This document shows, in pieces, positions 1 to 7,249 of a stretch of 10,273 nucleotides of DNA (positions within the stretch are counted from its first letter, which is position 1; each line of letters begins with the position of its first letter). Made by a program: the position numbers and the translations under genes. Source of the stretch: an uncultured Acetobacter sp. (GTDB taxonomy: Bacteria > Pseudomonadota > Alphaproteobacteria > Acetobacterales > Acetobacteraceae); the NCBI GenBank assembly GCA_937900755.1, contig CALCDN010000006.1, positions 1-10,273 on the forward strand, given 5' to 3'. The notes beneath the pieces were generated by a model. That model ran no database searches. It worked only from the letters and a program-made list of their open reading frames with translations, and was not told the DNA's origin.

Positions 1-312
1 GGCATGGGCGGGTGGATCGCGCATTTTCTGCCCCACACCACACCGGGGGCCGTGGTGCTGCTGGGCACGGTAGCCTACTTTGCCGCCGTCACCCAATCCC
101 CCCTGACCGCCACCGTTATTGTTATGGAAATGTGCGATAACCAGCAGATTACCCTGGCGTTGCTGGCCAGCGCGTTCCTTGCCTTTGGCGTCTCGCGCGC
201 ATTATGCAGCCACGCACTTTATGGCGCGCTGGCGGTACGGTTCCTGCGCTCGGCCGCCCCCAAACAAAAAACCCAAAAACTGGCGACCGCCACCGACACA
301 CTCAAAAACTGA
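1..312 (+). CDS. ClC-family chloride channel/transporter, C-terminal part (5' end outside window)
   Basis: The reading frame is open from base 1 to a TGA at 310-312, so only about the last 103 codons are present. The visible part has hydrophobic segments and the stretch AYFAAVTQSPLTATVIVMEM, which matches the late-helix region of ClC chloride channels and H+/Cl- antiporters (typically AAFFAGVVRAPLTGIVLVFEMT). The Tyr in ALYGAL (codon at about 220-222) sits where ClC proteins carry the conserved pore tyrosine (Tyr445 in the E. coli protein). The protein ends in a short basic tail with no CBS domains, as in many bacterial members. The family moves chloride across the inner membrane. Whether this is a channel or an antiporter cannot be told, because the gating-glutamate region lies upstream. 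The gene is followed by a 116-nt gap before the GTPase gene and need not share its transcript. Confidence 0.85.
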   Translation, partial: GMGGWIAHFLPHTTPGAVVLLGTVAYFAAVTQSPLTATVIVMEMCDNQQITLALLASAFLAFGVSRALCSHALYGALAVRFLRSAAPKQKTQKLATATDTLKN

Positions 313-428
313 GCCTTTTGCGCCACCTCAACGCCGCTGTTGTGGAGTAACAGGACCACGCCTCTCTGGTTTCTCGCAATCTGGCGTCCTATATGAGAAG
401 CACGATTGTTGAATTGGAGGCCTACCCT
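313..428 (+). other. Intergenic leader of the GTPase gene
   Basis: This 116-nt gap lies between the ClC stop and the GTPase start. It contains an imperfect 7-bp inverted repeat (CCTCAAC at 326-332 and GTTGTGG at 339-345, one mismatch) with no T-tract after it, so it is at best a weak terminator. A TATATG at 390-395 could be a -10 element, but I see no good -35 at the right distance. I also see no obvious Zur-type palindrome. Confidence 0.4.
416..420 (+). promoter_or_regulatory. Ribosome binding site deciding the GTPase start
   Basis: GGAGG lies 8 nt before the ATG at 429. An in-frame ATG at 393 has no comparable site. The annotated start is therefore 429, and the 12 codons before it are dropped. 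Confidence 0.8.
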
Positions 429-1436
429 ATGTCTGACGCATCCCTCGCGCCGGAAAACGCTGCCACAAGTGCTCCCGACACCCGTGTGCCCGTTACGGTG
501 CTGACCGGCTTTTTGGGCGCGGGCAAAACCACCTTGCTCAACCACATCCTGACCGCCGAACACGGGCGCAAATACGCCGTGGTCATTAACGAATTTGGCG
601 AACTGGGCGTGGACAACGATCTGGTGGTGGATGCGGATGAAGAAGTGTTCGAAATGAACAATGGCTGCATCTGCTGCACCGTCCGTGGCGACCTGATCCG
701 TATCCTCAACGGATTGATGAAGCGGCGCGGCAAGTTTGATGGCGTGATTGTGGAAACCACCGGCCTTGCCGCCCCCGCCCCCGTTGCCCAGACCTTTTTT
801 GCCGATGAGGACGTAAGGCAGGCAGCCAGGCTGGACGCCGTGGTCACGGTGGTGGACGCCTTCAACTTCCTCAACACCCTGGCCGAAAGCCCCGAAGCAC
901 GCGAACAGGTGGCCTTTGCCGATGTGATCATCCTCAACAAGACCGATCTGGTGGACGCGGAGCAGATTACCCGGATTGAAGCGGCCATTCGCAAGATCAA
1001 CGCATCGGCCCCCATCCACCATGCCAAAAAGGGCAATGTACGCCTGACCGATGTGCTGGACCGCGGCGGGTTTGACCTGGCCCGTGTGCTCGAAAGCACG
1101 CCCGAATTCCTTGAACACCCCGAACACCACCATGAGGACGATATTTCCAGCGTGTCGCTCACGCTCAAGCAGCCACTGGACGCGGGCCGCTTTCAGGCCT
1201 GGATCAGCGCGCTGTTGCAAGAAAAGGGCGGAGACATGCTGCGCACCAAGGGAATACTGGACTTTGCGGGCCAGCCCGAGCGCTTTGCTTTCCAGGCCGT
1301 GCACATGATGGCTGACGGCAACGCCATTGGCCCATGGAAGGATGGAGAACCGCGCGAGAGCCGCCTGGTGTTTATTGGCCGCAACCTGAACAGGCCACAG
1401 CTTCGCCGTGGGCTTGAAAGCTGCATTGCGGCATGA
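429..1436 (+). CDS. CobW/COG0523-family GTPase, putative metal chaperone
   Basis: A 335-residue cytoplasmic P-loop GTPase. Walker A is GFLGAGKT (residues 27-34). The family CxCC metal-binding motif is GCICC (79-83). Other hallmarks are the Walker B-like ETTGLA (109-114) and the guanine-specificity motif NKTD (170-173). A short His/acid-rich linker, HPEHHHEDD (230-238), precedes a CobW C-terminal domain (about 242-335). Family knowledge: COG0523 proteins hydrolyse GTP to deliver metals such as Zn, Co or Ni to client proteins, and His-rich linkers are common in zinc-linked members. Zinc is therefore my best guess for the metal, but this is inference. No cobalamin genes are nearby, so a CobW role in vitamin B12 synthesis is not supported. 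The stop overlaps the start of the propeller gene (ATGA), giving a coupled pair. The start was chosen from the GGAGG at 416-420. No key motif is missing. Confidence 0.92.
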   Translation: MSDASLAPENAATSAPDTRVPVTVLTGFLGAGKTTLLNHILTAEHGRKYAVVINEFGELGVDNDLVVDADEEVFEMNNGCICCTVRGDLIRILNGLMKRRGKFDGVIVETTGLAAPAPVAQTFFADEDVRQAARLDAVVTVVDAFNFLNTLAESPEAREQVAFADVIILNKTDLVDAEQITRIEAAIRKINASAPIHHAKKGNVRLTDVLDRGGFDLARVLESTPEFLEHPEHHHEDDISSVSLTLKQPLDAGRFQAWISALLQEKGGDMLRTKGILDFAGQPERFAFQAVHMMADGNAIGPWKDGEPRESRLVFIGRNLNRPQLRRGLESCIAA

Positions 1437-2494
1437 GCGCGACACAGGAAGCCCTCCTGCGCGGGCTGATTGAAAAACGGGGCGCCTACAAACAGGTAGA
1501 GGGCGAAATTACGGGCTGTGTCGCCTCGCGCGATTCCAGCCGGTTTGCCTTTACCACGGGCGAGGGCGATGTGATTATCGCCCACAGGCATGACCTGGGA
1601 GCCCCCGGTGCATGGGCCACCTACGCGGTGCATGACGGGCCAGTACTGGCTCTCTCGCCCGATACACTGGCCGACAGTTTTTTAACCGGAGGGGACGATG
1701 GCCGCCTGTGCCGCCTGGACCCTGCGGGCGAAATTGAGGAACTGGCCAAGTCACGGCGCTGGGTGGAGCATATTACCACCTTTGTGAGTGACAAAACCGC
1801 CCTGATCGCCGCCGCATCGGGCAAGAATGTGGAACTGCGCGACGCCACGGGCCGCACGGTTATCCGCACGTTTGAGCACCCCACCACCGTTGGGGGCATT
1901 GCGTTCGACCCCAAGGGCAAGCGCCTTGCCGCATCGCACTACAATGGCGTGTCGCTCTGGTTCACCCAGTCCAAGGATGGCAGTGCCCGCCTGCTGGAAT
2001 GGAAGGGCAGCCACCTTGGCATTGCCATGCACCCCGCAGGCGAGGCGGTTGTAACCGCCATGCAGGAAAATGACCTGCACGGCTGGCGGCTGGCGGATGG
2101 GCACAACATCCGCATGAGCGGCTACCCGACCAAGGTGCGCTCGATGTCTTTTTCCGGCAATGGCAAATGGCTGGCCACCAGTGGCGCGGATGTGGTGGTC
2201 ATGTGGCCGTTCTTTGGGGGTGGGCCCATGGGTAAACCTCCGGCGGAACTGCCCGGCGCGGGAGGAGCTCTGTGCACCCGCGTGGCCTTCCACCCCTCGC
2301 AGGAAGTTGTGGCCGCGGGCTTTGCCAATGGCACGGTTGTGATGATGGAACCCACGACCCAGCGCGTTCTTCCTGTATCATTGGGGCAGGCTGGCGCGGT
2401 AACCGCGCTGGCTTACAGCCCGGATGGCTGCACGCTTGGCTTTGGCACGCAGGACGGGGTGATCGGGCTGCTGGATCTGGCGAGCGCCCCCTGA
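1433..2494 (+). CDS. WD40-repeat-like beta-propeller protein coupled to the CobW GTPase
   Basis: A 353-residue protein with no signal peptide or membrane segment, so probably cytoplasmic. About eight d-strand-like motifs recur roughly every 42 residues: GDVIIAH (45-51), DGRLCRL (89-95), KNVELRD (131-137), YNGVSLWF (170-177), NDLHGWR (213-219), GADVVVMW (251-258), ANGTVVMM (299-306) and QDGVIGLLD (341-349). This fits a seven- or eight-bladed propeller, a fold that normally scaffolds protein-protein contacts; no catalytic residues are evident. The ATG overlaps the GTPase stop (ATGA) and has no good Shine-Dalgarno of its own, so translation probably depends on re-initiation after the upstream gene. 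That coupling suggests a fixed ratio with, and perhaps direct binding to, the GTPase or its client. The exact function is unknown to me. Confidence 0.85.
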   Translation: MSATQEALLRGLIEKRGAYKQVEGEITGCVASRDSSRFAFTTGEGDVIIAHRHDLGAPGAWATYAVHDGPVLALSPDTLADSFLTGGDDGRLCRLDPAGEIEELAKSRRWVEHITTFVSDKTALIAAASGKNVELRDATGRTVIRTFEHPTTVGGIAFDPKGKRLAASHYNGVSLWFTQSKDGSARLLEWKGSHLGIAMHPAGEAVVTAMQENDLHGWRLADGHNIRMSGYPTKVRSMSFSGNGKWLATSGADVVVMWPFFGGGPMGKPPAELPGAGGALCTRVAFHPSQEVVAAGFANGTVVMMEPTTQRVLPVSLGQAGAVTALAYSPDGCTLGFGTQDGVIGLLDLASAP

Positions 2495-2516
2495 GCGGAC
2501 AAAACCGCTCACACGC

Positions 2517-2551
2517 CCCTGCCATGGCCCGCACACCGCGCCATGGCAGGG
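2517..2551 (+). terminator. Strong hairpin after the propeller gene, possible terminator
   Basis: A perfect 12-bp inverted repeat, CCCTGCCATGGC (2517-2528) and GCCATGGCAGGG (2540-2551), flanks an 11-nt loop. It starts 22 nt after the propeller stop. No T-tract follows, so it is not a standard intrinsic terminator. It could stabilise the 3' end of the GTPase-propeller message, or act in the ndh leader if transcription reads through. Confidence 0.45.
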
Positions 2552-2569
2552 CATACTGGCATAAACAGC

Positions 2570-2598
2570 GCCTCCCCTCTGGCCAAAGGGCGGGAGGC
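2570..2598 (+). promoter_or_regulatory. Hairpin in the ndh leader just before the ribosome binding site
   Basis: Outer stem GCCTCCC (2570-2576) with GGGAGGC (2592-2598); inner stem GCC (2582-2584) with GGC (2589-2591) around an AAAG loop. The structure ends only 7 nt before the AGGA of the ndh start. It could tune translation or mRNA stability. No known riboswitch class is recognised. Confidence 0.4.
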
Positions 2599-2605
2599 AA
2601 AGGAC

Positions 2606-2609
2606 AGGA
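2606..2609 (+). promoter_or_regulatory. Ribosome binding site for ndh
   Basis: AGGA lies 5 nt before the ATG at 2615. A second AGGA at 2601-2604 lies 5 nt before another ATG at 2610, which opens a two-codon ORF (ATG ATA TGA) whose stop overlaps the ndh start. The longer in-frame start at 2543 would put coding sequence through both hairpins and would place residues before the FAD-binding strand that the family does not need, so 2615 is preferred. Confidence 0.7.
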
Positions 2610-2614
2610 ATGAT

Positions 2615-3898
2615 ATGACGAACAGGTTCCGGCTCGTGATTATTGGTGGAGGTGTTGCCGGTCTGGCCCTGGCAACGCGCCTGGGCAACACACTCGGCCG
2701 CTCCGGCAAGCTCGAAATCACGCTCGTGGACAAAGGTTTCAGCCATGTGTGGAAACCCATGCTCCACTGCTTTGCCGCTGGAACCGCCCGCAACGAAAAC
2801 GACCGGATTACGTTTGTCTCCCATGCCGCAGCCCATGGTTTTCGCTTCTGCTACGGAGAGATCGCGCATCTGGACCGGGCCAGCAGGCGCATAACTCTTG
2901 CCCCGCTGATGGAAGAAAACAACCAGCTCCTGCTGGAAGAACGGCATCTGGACTACGATGCCGTGGTCTTTGCCATTGGCAGCCGCGCCAATGACTTTGG
3001 CACCCCCGGCGTTGTGGAACACTGCATGTTCCTCGACAACGTGGTGGAAGCCAACAATTTTAACGAACGCTTCCGCCATGCCATTATTCAGGCCTACGGG
3101 CGTGGCACCCCGGTGGACATCGCCATTGTTGGCGGGGGGGCAACCGGCGTGCAGCTGGCGGCCGAACTGCACAAAGCGCTCGATATTGGCGCGCTGTACA
3201 ACTTTACCCCGGTCACCCCGGAAATGCGCGTAACCCTGCTGGAAGCCGGGCCGCGCATACTGCCCGCCTTCCCGCAAAGCGTATCGGCCGCGGCCCAGAA
3301 GCAGCTTGAAGACCTGAACATTGACGTGAGCACCAACACCCTTGTCAGTGGCGCGGATGAGACGGGGTTCATCCTCAAGGATGGCAACCGCGTTAACGCG
3401 CAGTTCCGGGTCTGGGCGGCTGGCGTCAAGGCGCCGGATATCACGCGCGACATGGATGGGCTGGAATACCAGCGCGGCGGCCAGCTTACCGTGCGCCCAA
3501 GCCTGCAAAGCACGGTGGATGACCATGTTTTTGCACTGGGGGACTGCTCCTTCATCCAGGATGCGCCCGTCGCCCCCACCGCACAGGTGGCGCGCCAGCA
3601 GGCCCACCATCTGGCCCGCTACCTTCCGGGCTATATTTTCAACAACAAACCCGTGCCGGACTTCCGCTTCCGCAACCGTGGCGCCATTGTCGCCTTGGGG
3701 GACTATAATGGCTGGGGCGCGTTTGCAGATGGCAAAACCTTTGGCGGCGGCTTTTTAAACGGGCTGAGCGCACGCCTTGGCCACATGGCCCTTTATCGCC
3801 AGCACCAGTTTGAACTGCACGGCCCCTTCCGGGGTGCCATTGCCTGCTTTACGGACTGGCTGGACGGGTTTGTACGCCCCCCCGTGCGCATGGACTAA
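2615..3898 (+). CDS. ndh: Type II NADH:quinone oxidoreductase (NDH-2)
   Basis: A 427-residue flavoprotein, normal length for bacterial NDH-2. It transfers electrons from NADH to membrane quinone without pumping protons, at the cytoplasmic face of the inner membrane. Domain order: FAD dinucleotide-binding motif IIGGGVAG (residues 9-16), NADH-binding motif IVGGGATG (about 170-178), then the second FAD motif VFALGDC (about 304-311). The C-terminal region contains ARLGHMALYRQHQFELHG-type sequence (from about 383), typical of the amphipathic membrane-anchoring segment of the family. It sits downstream of the CobW/propeller pair but is separated from it by 120 nt with two hairpins, so it is probably a separate transcript. 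It converges on the hydrolase gene with a 53-nt gap. No key motif is missing. A related pyridine-nucleotide oxidoreductase, such as a sulfide:quinone reductase, is possible but less likely. Confidence 0.9.
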   Translation: MTNRFRLVIIGGGVAGLALATRLGNTLGRSGKLEITLVDKGFSHVWKPMLHCFAAGTARNENDRITFVSHAAAHGFRFCYGEIAHLDRASRRITLAPLMEENNQLLLEERHLDYDAVVFAIGSRANDFGTPGVVEHCMFLDNVVEANNFNERFRHAIIQAYGRGTPVDIAIVGGGATGVQLAAELHKALDIGALYNFTPVTPEMRVTLLEAGPRILPAFPQSVSAAAQKQLEDLNIDVSTNTLVSGADETGFILKDGNRVNAQFRVWAAGVKAPDITRDMDGLEYQRGGQLTVRPSLQSTVDDHVFALGDCSFIQDAPVAPTAQVARQQAHHLARYLPGYIFNNKPVPDFRFRNRGAIVALGDYNGWGAFADGKTFGGGFLNGLSARLGHMALYRQHQFELHGPFRGAIACFTDWLDGFVRPPVRMD

Positions 3899-3920
3899 CC
3901 GCAAACACGGCCACCCACAA

Positions 3921-3935
3921 AACCCATTTTGGGTT
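3921..3935. terminator. Weak inverted repeat between convergent ndh and hydrolase genes
   Basis: AACCCA (3921-3926) and TGGGTT (3930-3935) form a 6-bp stem with a 3-nt loop in the 53-nt gap between the two convergent stops. It is short and has no clear T-tract on either strand, so it is only a candidate bidirectional terminator. Confidence 0.25.
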
Positions 3936-3951
3936 AAAACTGCCTTTTGCG

Positions 3952-4773
3952 TCACGCTTTTTCGCAATCGCGCAAAAAAGCGCCCACTGTGGCATTAACC
4001 GTACCGGCCTGCTCGATATGGGGGAGGTGGCCGGTACGGGGCAAAAAATGGCAGGGCACGCCCGCAGGCAACCCCTCGGCCTGTGTAGCGGATAAAACCC
4101 GGTCCTCCTCCCCCCATATGACCTGGATGGGGCACGGGGCGTCTTGCAAAACAGGCCGCAGGTCATTGGCCTGTTTGCCATGCGCAAAACAGGTTCTGGC
4201 AATGTCGCGCAATGCCTCACGCGCGCCGGGGATTGCGCGGGCCTCCACCAGAAACTCCGCCACCTTGCGCCCGATCAGCCGCGGGTCATACACAGCCATG
4301 GCCATGGCCGCCGCCATGTCCGCCACGGTGCTGGCCTCCACAAAGCCGGTAATGAAGGCCATGTTTACATCCGTGCCCAGCCCTGCTGGCGCCAGCAGGG
4401 ACAGGCTGGCAACCTGCGCGGGTGCTCGACCAAGCACGAACAGGGCAATGCCCCCGCCCAAAGAGTGCCCCAGAATATGGGCACGGCGCACCCCCATGCC
4501 CGCCAGCACGTGGCTGGTCACCTGCGCCAGACGCGCCAGTGTGGGGGGGCCAGGCAGTGCGGAGGACTTGCCATGTCCGGGCAGGTCAAACGCAATAACG
4601 CGTCGGTTGGAGGCCTGCGCCTGCGGGGTCAGCGGCCAGTTGCTCCCACTCCCGCCAAAACCGTGCACCAGCACCAATGGCAGGCCCGCCCCCGCGCCCA
4701 TCTGGCGGACATGCACGGCCTGCTCCCCCAGCCGAAGCACAAAGGTTTGTATCTGAACGTCCTGTTCTGTCAT
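3952..4773 (-). CDS. Alpha/beta hydrolase resembling the catalytic domain of AcoC (no lipoyl domain)
   Basis: A 273-residue soluble alpha/beta hydrolase without signal peptide. The oxyanion-hole motif is VHGFGG (36-41), the nucleophile elbow is GHSLGG (102-107) with Ser104, the acid is Asp224 in WGEEDR, and the base is His249 in TGHLPH; the triad is complete. The segments VIAFDLPGHGKS (59-70) and LLAPAGLGTDVN (126-137) strongly recall the hydrolase part of AcoC, the E2-like protein of acetoin dehydrogenase. The N-terminal lipoyl domain is absent and no E1 or E3 gene is nearby, so a role in an acetoin complex is not supported; an esterase or C-C hydrolase is equally possible. The gene lies 61 nt downstream of the receptor on the same strand with no good terminator between, so co-transcription is plausible. 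Its Shine-Dalgarno is weak; a tiny ORF overlaps its start. Confidence 0.85.
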   Translation of the reverse strand: MTEQDVQIQTFVLRLGEQAVHVRQMGAGAGLPLVLVHGFGGSGSNWPLTPQAQASNRRVIAFDLPGHGKSSALPGPPTLARLAQVTSHVLAGMGVRRAHILGHSLGGGIALFVLGRAPAQVASLSLLAPAGLGTDVNMAFITGFVEASTVADMAAAMAMAVYDPRLIGRKVAEFLVEARAIPGAREALRDIARTCFAHGKQANDLRPVLQDAPCPIQVIWGEEDRVLSATQAEGLPAGVPCHFLPRTGHLPHIEQAGTVNATVGAFLRDCEKA

Positions 4774-4834
4774 GGCGCCATCATGCCCTTTTTGCGCACG
4801 GGGGACCAGATTGCAGCCTGTGCGCTGTCAGCCG

Positions 4835-7249
4835 TTAAAAATGGCAGGCAACTCGCCCCCCAATAAAGCGTGGCTCGCCGGGGATGTAAAAATAGGTTGT
4901 GGTGGCCATGCCCCCACTCTCGGCATAATGCCGGTCCAGAATATTGCGGGCATAAACCGTAATGTCCCACATCTGGGATGGAGAGTGCAGGGTTGCATGC
5001 GCGCCCAGCAGAAAATACGGTGGCAGGCGGTAAAAACCCGTGCCCCCCACGGTAATGGCCTGGCTGCCCCTGTATTGCCAGTCCGGCCCAAAATCCAGCC
5101 TGTACCCCGTAGGCAAAGGCTGCCTCCATGTGGCGTCCCCGTTCAGGGTCAGCTTGGGGGAGCCGTTATCCACCCCGCTAAAATTGCGCTCTATGGCTTT
5201 CCACTGGTTGTACGCCACATGGTAGGCATTGGTCGCGGCCCGGTCCACATTGGGAAAATTCTGAAAATCGCCGCGCTGCCAGCCAATATTCTGCATCAGG
5301 AACAAATGGCCAAACGGGTGGGCCTCCAGCGTGCCTTCAAACCCCCAGCTTTCGGACTTGGGGGCATTGGTGATTTCGCTCAGCGGCCCATAATTGGGGA
5401 TCAGCACGGTGCCTATGACCTGCTGGTTGTGAAAATCGTTGTAAAACGCGGCCCCATTGATCCGTAGCCGCCCCGGAACGGGGTCCGATTTAAGGCCCAG
5501 CTCATAGGTCAGAACCGTTTCCGGCTTGAACGGGTCAAGCTGGGCCTGCACCTGGGTATTGTTGGCGCTGAACCCGCCGGGCTTAAAGCCCTTGCTCATT
5601 TTGTAATACAGCAAGGCCTGCGGCAAAAACTGCCACGAAACCCCGACCTGCCCGGCAAACTGGTTGGCCGCAGTGCTTTCGGGCGTAAAGACATTGGTGG
5701 CACCACCAAATATCTGTGACGTAAGGCCCGTTATGCCGCGATCATCCAGCTCATGCAAAAGCCCGGCCCATAGGGTGACATTGTGCGGCAGGCGGTAACT
5801 GACATTCCCGAATTCGGAAACACTCTCCTGCTTCATGCCAAAGCTGGTGGCCATCATGTACCCACGGGCGGTGTAGTCCGTGTAGTCAAAGAAAAAACGC
5901 TGGTTCATGCGGCTACGCTGGTAATAGGCCCCCACAACCCAGTTGAGCCGGCCATGCAGGGCGGCCCCGTTCAGCCGGGCCTCCTGCGTGAACACGTTGG
6001 CGTCTATGGTGCGGTAGGTGTCCGCCTGGGAAAGGGCTGTTCCATCCTGGTCGGTGTATTCGCCCTGGCGTTCGGTTTCGAACGCGCTGATGGCGGTAAA
6101 CGTGGCAGGCCCGAAATCATGGATGATCCGCAGGTCCGCACCCCAGTACTGGTTGTGCTCACTGGGTTTAAGGCCCGCGCCGCGCCCCACGAGACTGGCG
6201 AATTGTGGCCGGGAGGACCATGTGGCCTGCCGTCCCAGCCCAAAACCCGGCAGGGGTTGCGAACCGATCAGCCTGTCCACGGGAACGGCGGTGACCACCT
6301 GGCTGTCATCTTGCACAAAATGACCCCCAAGCTGGATGGTCGTGCGGTCATTGGGCTGCCAGCGCAGCTTGCCGCGCAGGGCCCACAGGTCCGCATCCCC
6401 CAGATGCGCGCCATTGGTCGGATTGTACTGCCAGCCCCCGCCCTGTTGCGTCTGCCCCGCCAGCCTGAAGCTCCAGCCCTTGGCCAGCGGGCCAGACACA
6501 TAGGCCTCGCTCCGGCTACGGGCGTAGGAGGCAATATCCTCCATGCCGCCGTAATGCCATGTGGTGGTCGGGTCGTTGGTCCGCAGGCGCACCTCCCCCC
6601 CCGTGGTGGACTGCCCATGCCTGGTGCCCACCGGCCCCGGCTCCACCGCCGCATCGGCCAGATCAAACATCAGTCCGTTGCTCATGGCGGGATAGGCGTA
6701 GGCCACGTCATCCATGTAGGTCAGCACGGGGGGCATGTTGTTTTGTGTAAAGTCGTTGAACCCCGCACCACGCAGGTAAAAATTGCTCGTTGCCGTGCCG
6801 TTGATGCTCTGCACGGTCAGGTTGGGGGCCACACGCTCCAGCCCACGCAGGGTGGTCACATCCCTGTCGCGCAGCAGTTCCGCGCTCAGGTGTGTTGTGG
6901 CGTCGGGTTCATGCTGGGCGGAAGGGAAGGCAAAATCGGACCTGTGCGCGCCCACGTCCACATGCGTTACGCCGCGGGCCGTGGCCTGTACGGGTTTTGC
7001 CGCAGCCCACCCGACCTCCCCGGTGGTTTTGGGCAAGGCGGCTGCGGGGGTGGCCGGGGCATGGCCGGTCTTGCCAGCCTGCGCCGCGGGGACGGCAAAC
7101 AGGCTGAGCGGGACCATGCCTGCGCAGCAGAGCATAAGCTGCCAGCGCCCATGGCTTTTCTTGCGTGTTTGCGCGACCAGAGGAAGGCCGTATCCTTGCT
7201 GCCAGGAAATAATCTGTTCCTCCACCACCAACACGCCACCGCGACGCAA
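4835..7249 (-). CDS. TonB-dependent outer-membrane receptor
   Basis: An 804-residue receptor if the TTG at 7249 is used. A hydrophobic core (about 37-53) ending in AVPAAQA suggests cleavage near residue 58. A TonB-box-like stretch is at about 94-100 (VTHVDVG). The plug domain (about 115-228) includes LERVAPNLTVQ, YLRGAGFNDF, and GPVGTRHGQSTTGGEV, a variant of the usual GPQGTLYGRNTTGGAV. A beta-barrel follows, with SKGFKPGGFS, ARNILDRHY and a final aromatic residue (GRVACHF), the usual signal for outer-membrane assembly. The family imports iron chelates, metals, vitamins, sugars or peptides using TonB energy; the substrate is not evident. The start is uncertain: no in-frame ATG exists before the signal sequence. 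TTG at 7249 has GGGGAG 6 nt upstream, while a stronger GGAGGA lies inside and points at an ATT. It is divergent from the M13 peptidase. Confidence 0.88.
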   Translation of the reverse strand: MRRGGVLVVEEQIISWQQGYGLPLVAQTRKKSHGRWQLMLCCAGMVPLSLFAVPAAQAGKTGHAPATPAAALPKTTGEVGWAAAKPVQATARGVTHVDVGAHRSDFAFPSAQHEPDATTHLSAELLRDRDVTTLRGLERVAPNLTVQSINGTATSNFYLRGAGFNDFTQNNMPPVLTYMDDVAYAYPAMSNGLMFDLADAAVEPGPVGTRHGQSTTGGEVRLRTNDPTTTWHYGGMEDIASYARSRSEAYVSGPLAKGWSFRLAGQTQQGGGWQYNPTNGAHLGDADLWALRGKLRWQPNDRTTIQLGGHFVQDDSQVVTAVPVDRLIGSQPLPGFGLGRQATWSSRPQFASLVGRGAGLKPSEHNQYWGADLRIIHDFGPATFTAISAFETERQGEYTDQDGTALSQADTYRTIDANVFTQEARLNGAALHGRLNWVVGAYYQRSRMNQRFFFDYTDYTARGYMMATSFGMKQESVSEFGNVSYRLPHNVTLWAGLLHELDDRGITGLTSQIFGGATNVFTPESTAANQFAGQVGVSWQFLPQALLYYKMSKGFKPGGFSANNTQVQAQLDPFKPETVLTYELGLKSDPVPGRLRINGAAFYNDFHNQQVIGTVLIPNYGPLSEITNAPKSESWGFEGTLEAHPFGHLFLMQNIGWQRGDFQNFPNVDRAATNAYHVAYNQWKAIERNFSGVDNGSPKLTLNGDATWRQPLPTGYRLDFGPDWQYRGSQAITVGGTGFYRLPPYFLLGAHATLHSPSQMWDITVYARNILDRHYAESGGMATTTYFYIPGEPRFIGGRVACHF

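Noticed and set aside
429..1436. A role of the GTPase in cobalamin synthesis, as the name CobW suggests
   Set aside because: No cobalamin genes are nearby, and the His-rich linker fits other COG0523 metal chaperones better.
219..1445. 408-residue minus-strand open frame across the GTPase gene
   Set aside because: It is the antisense shadow of a clearly recognisable COG0523 GTPase; its translation shows no known domain and starts or ends at unlikely places.
2378..3610. 410-residue minus-strand open frame across the propeller end and ndh
   Set aside because: It is antisense to NDH-2 with all family motifs; long antisense frames are expected in GC-rich DNA.
4794..4825. GCGCAC/GTGCGC inverted repeat between receptor and hydrolase, considered as a terminator
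   Set aside because: The 20-nt loop is long, and on the minus strand the stem is followed by A residues, not T, so it does not support termination between the two genes.
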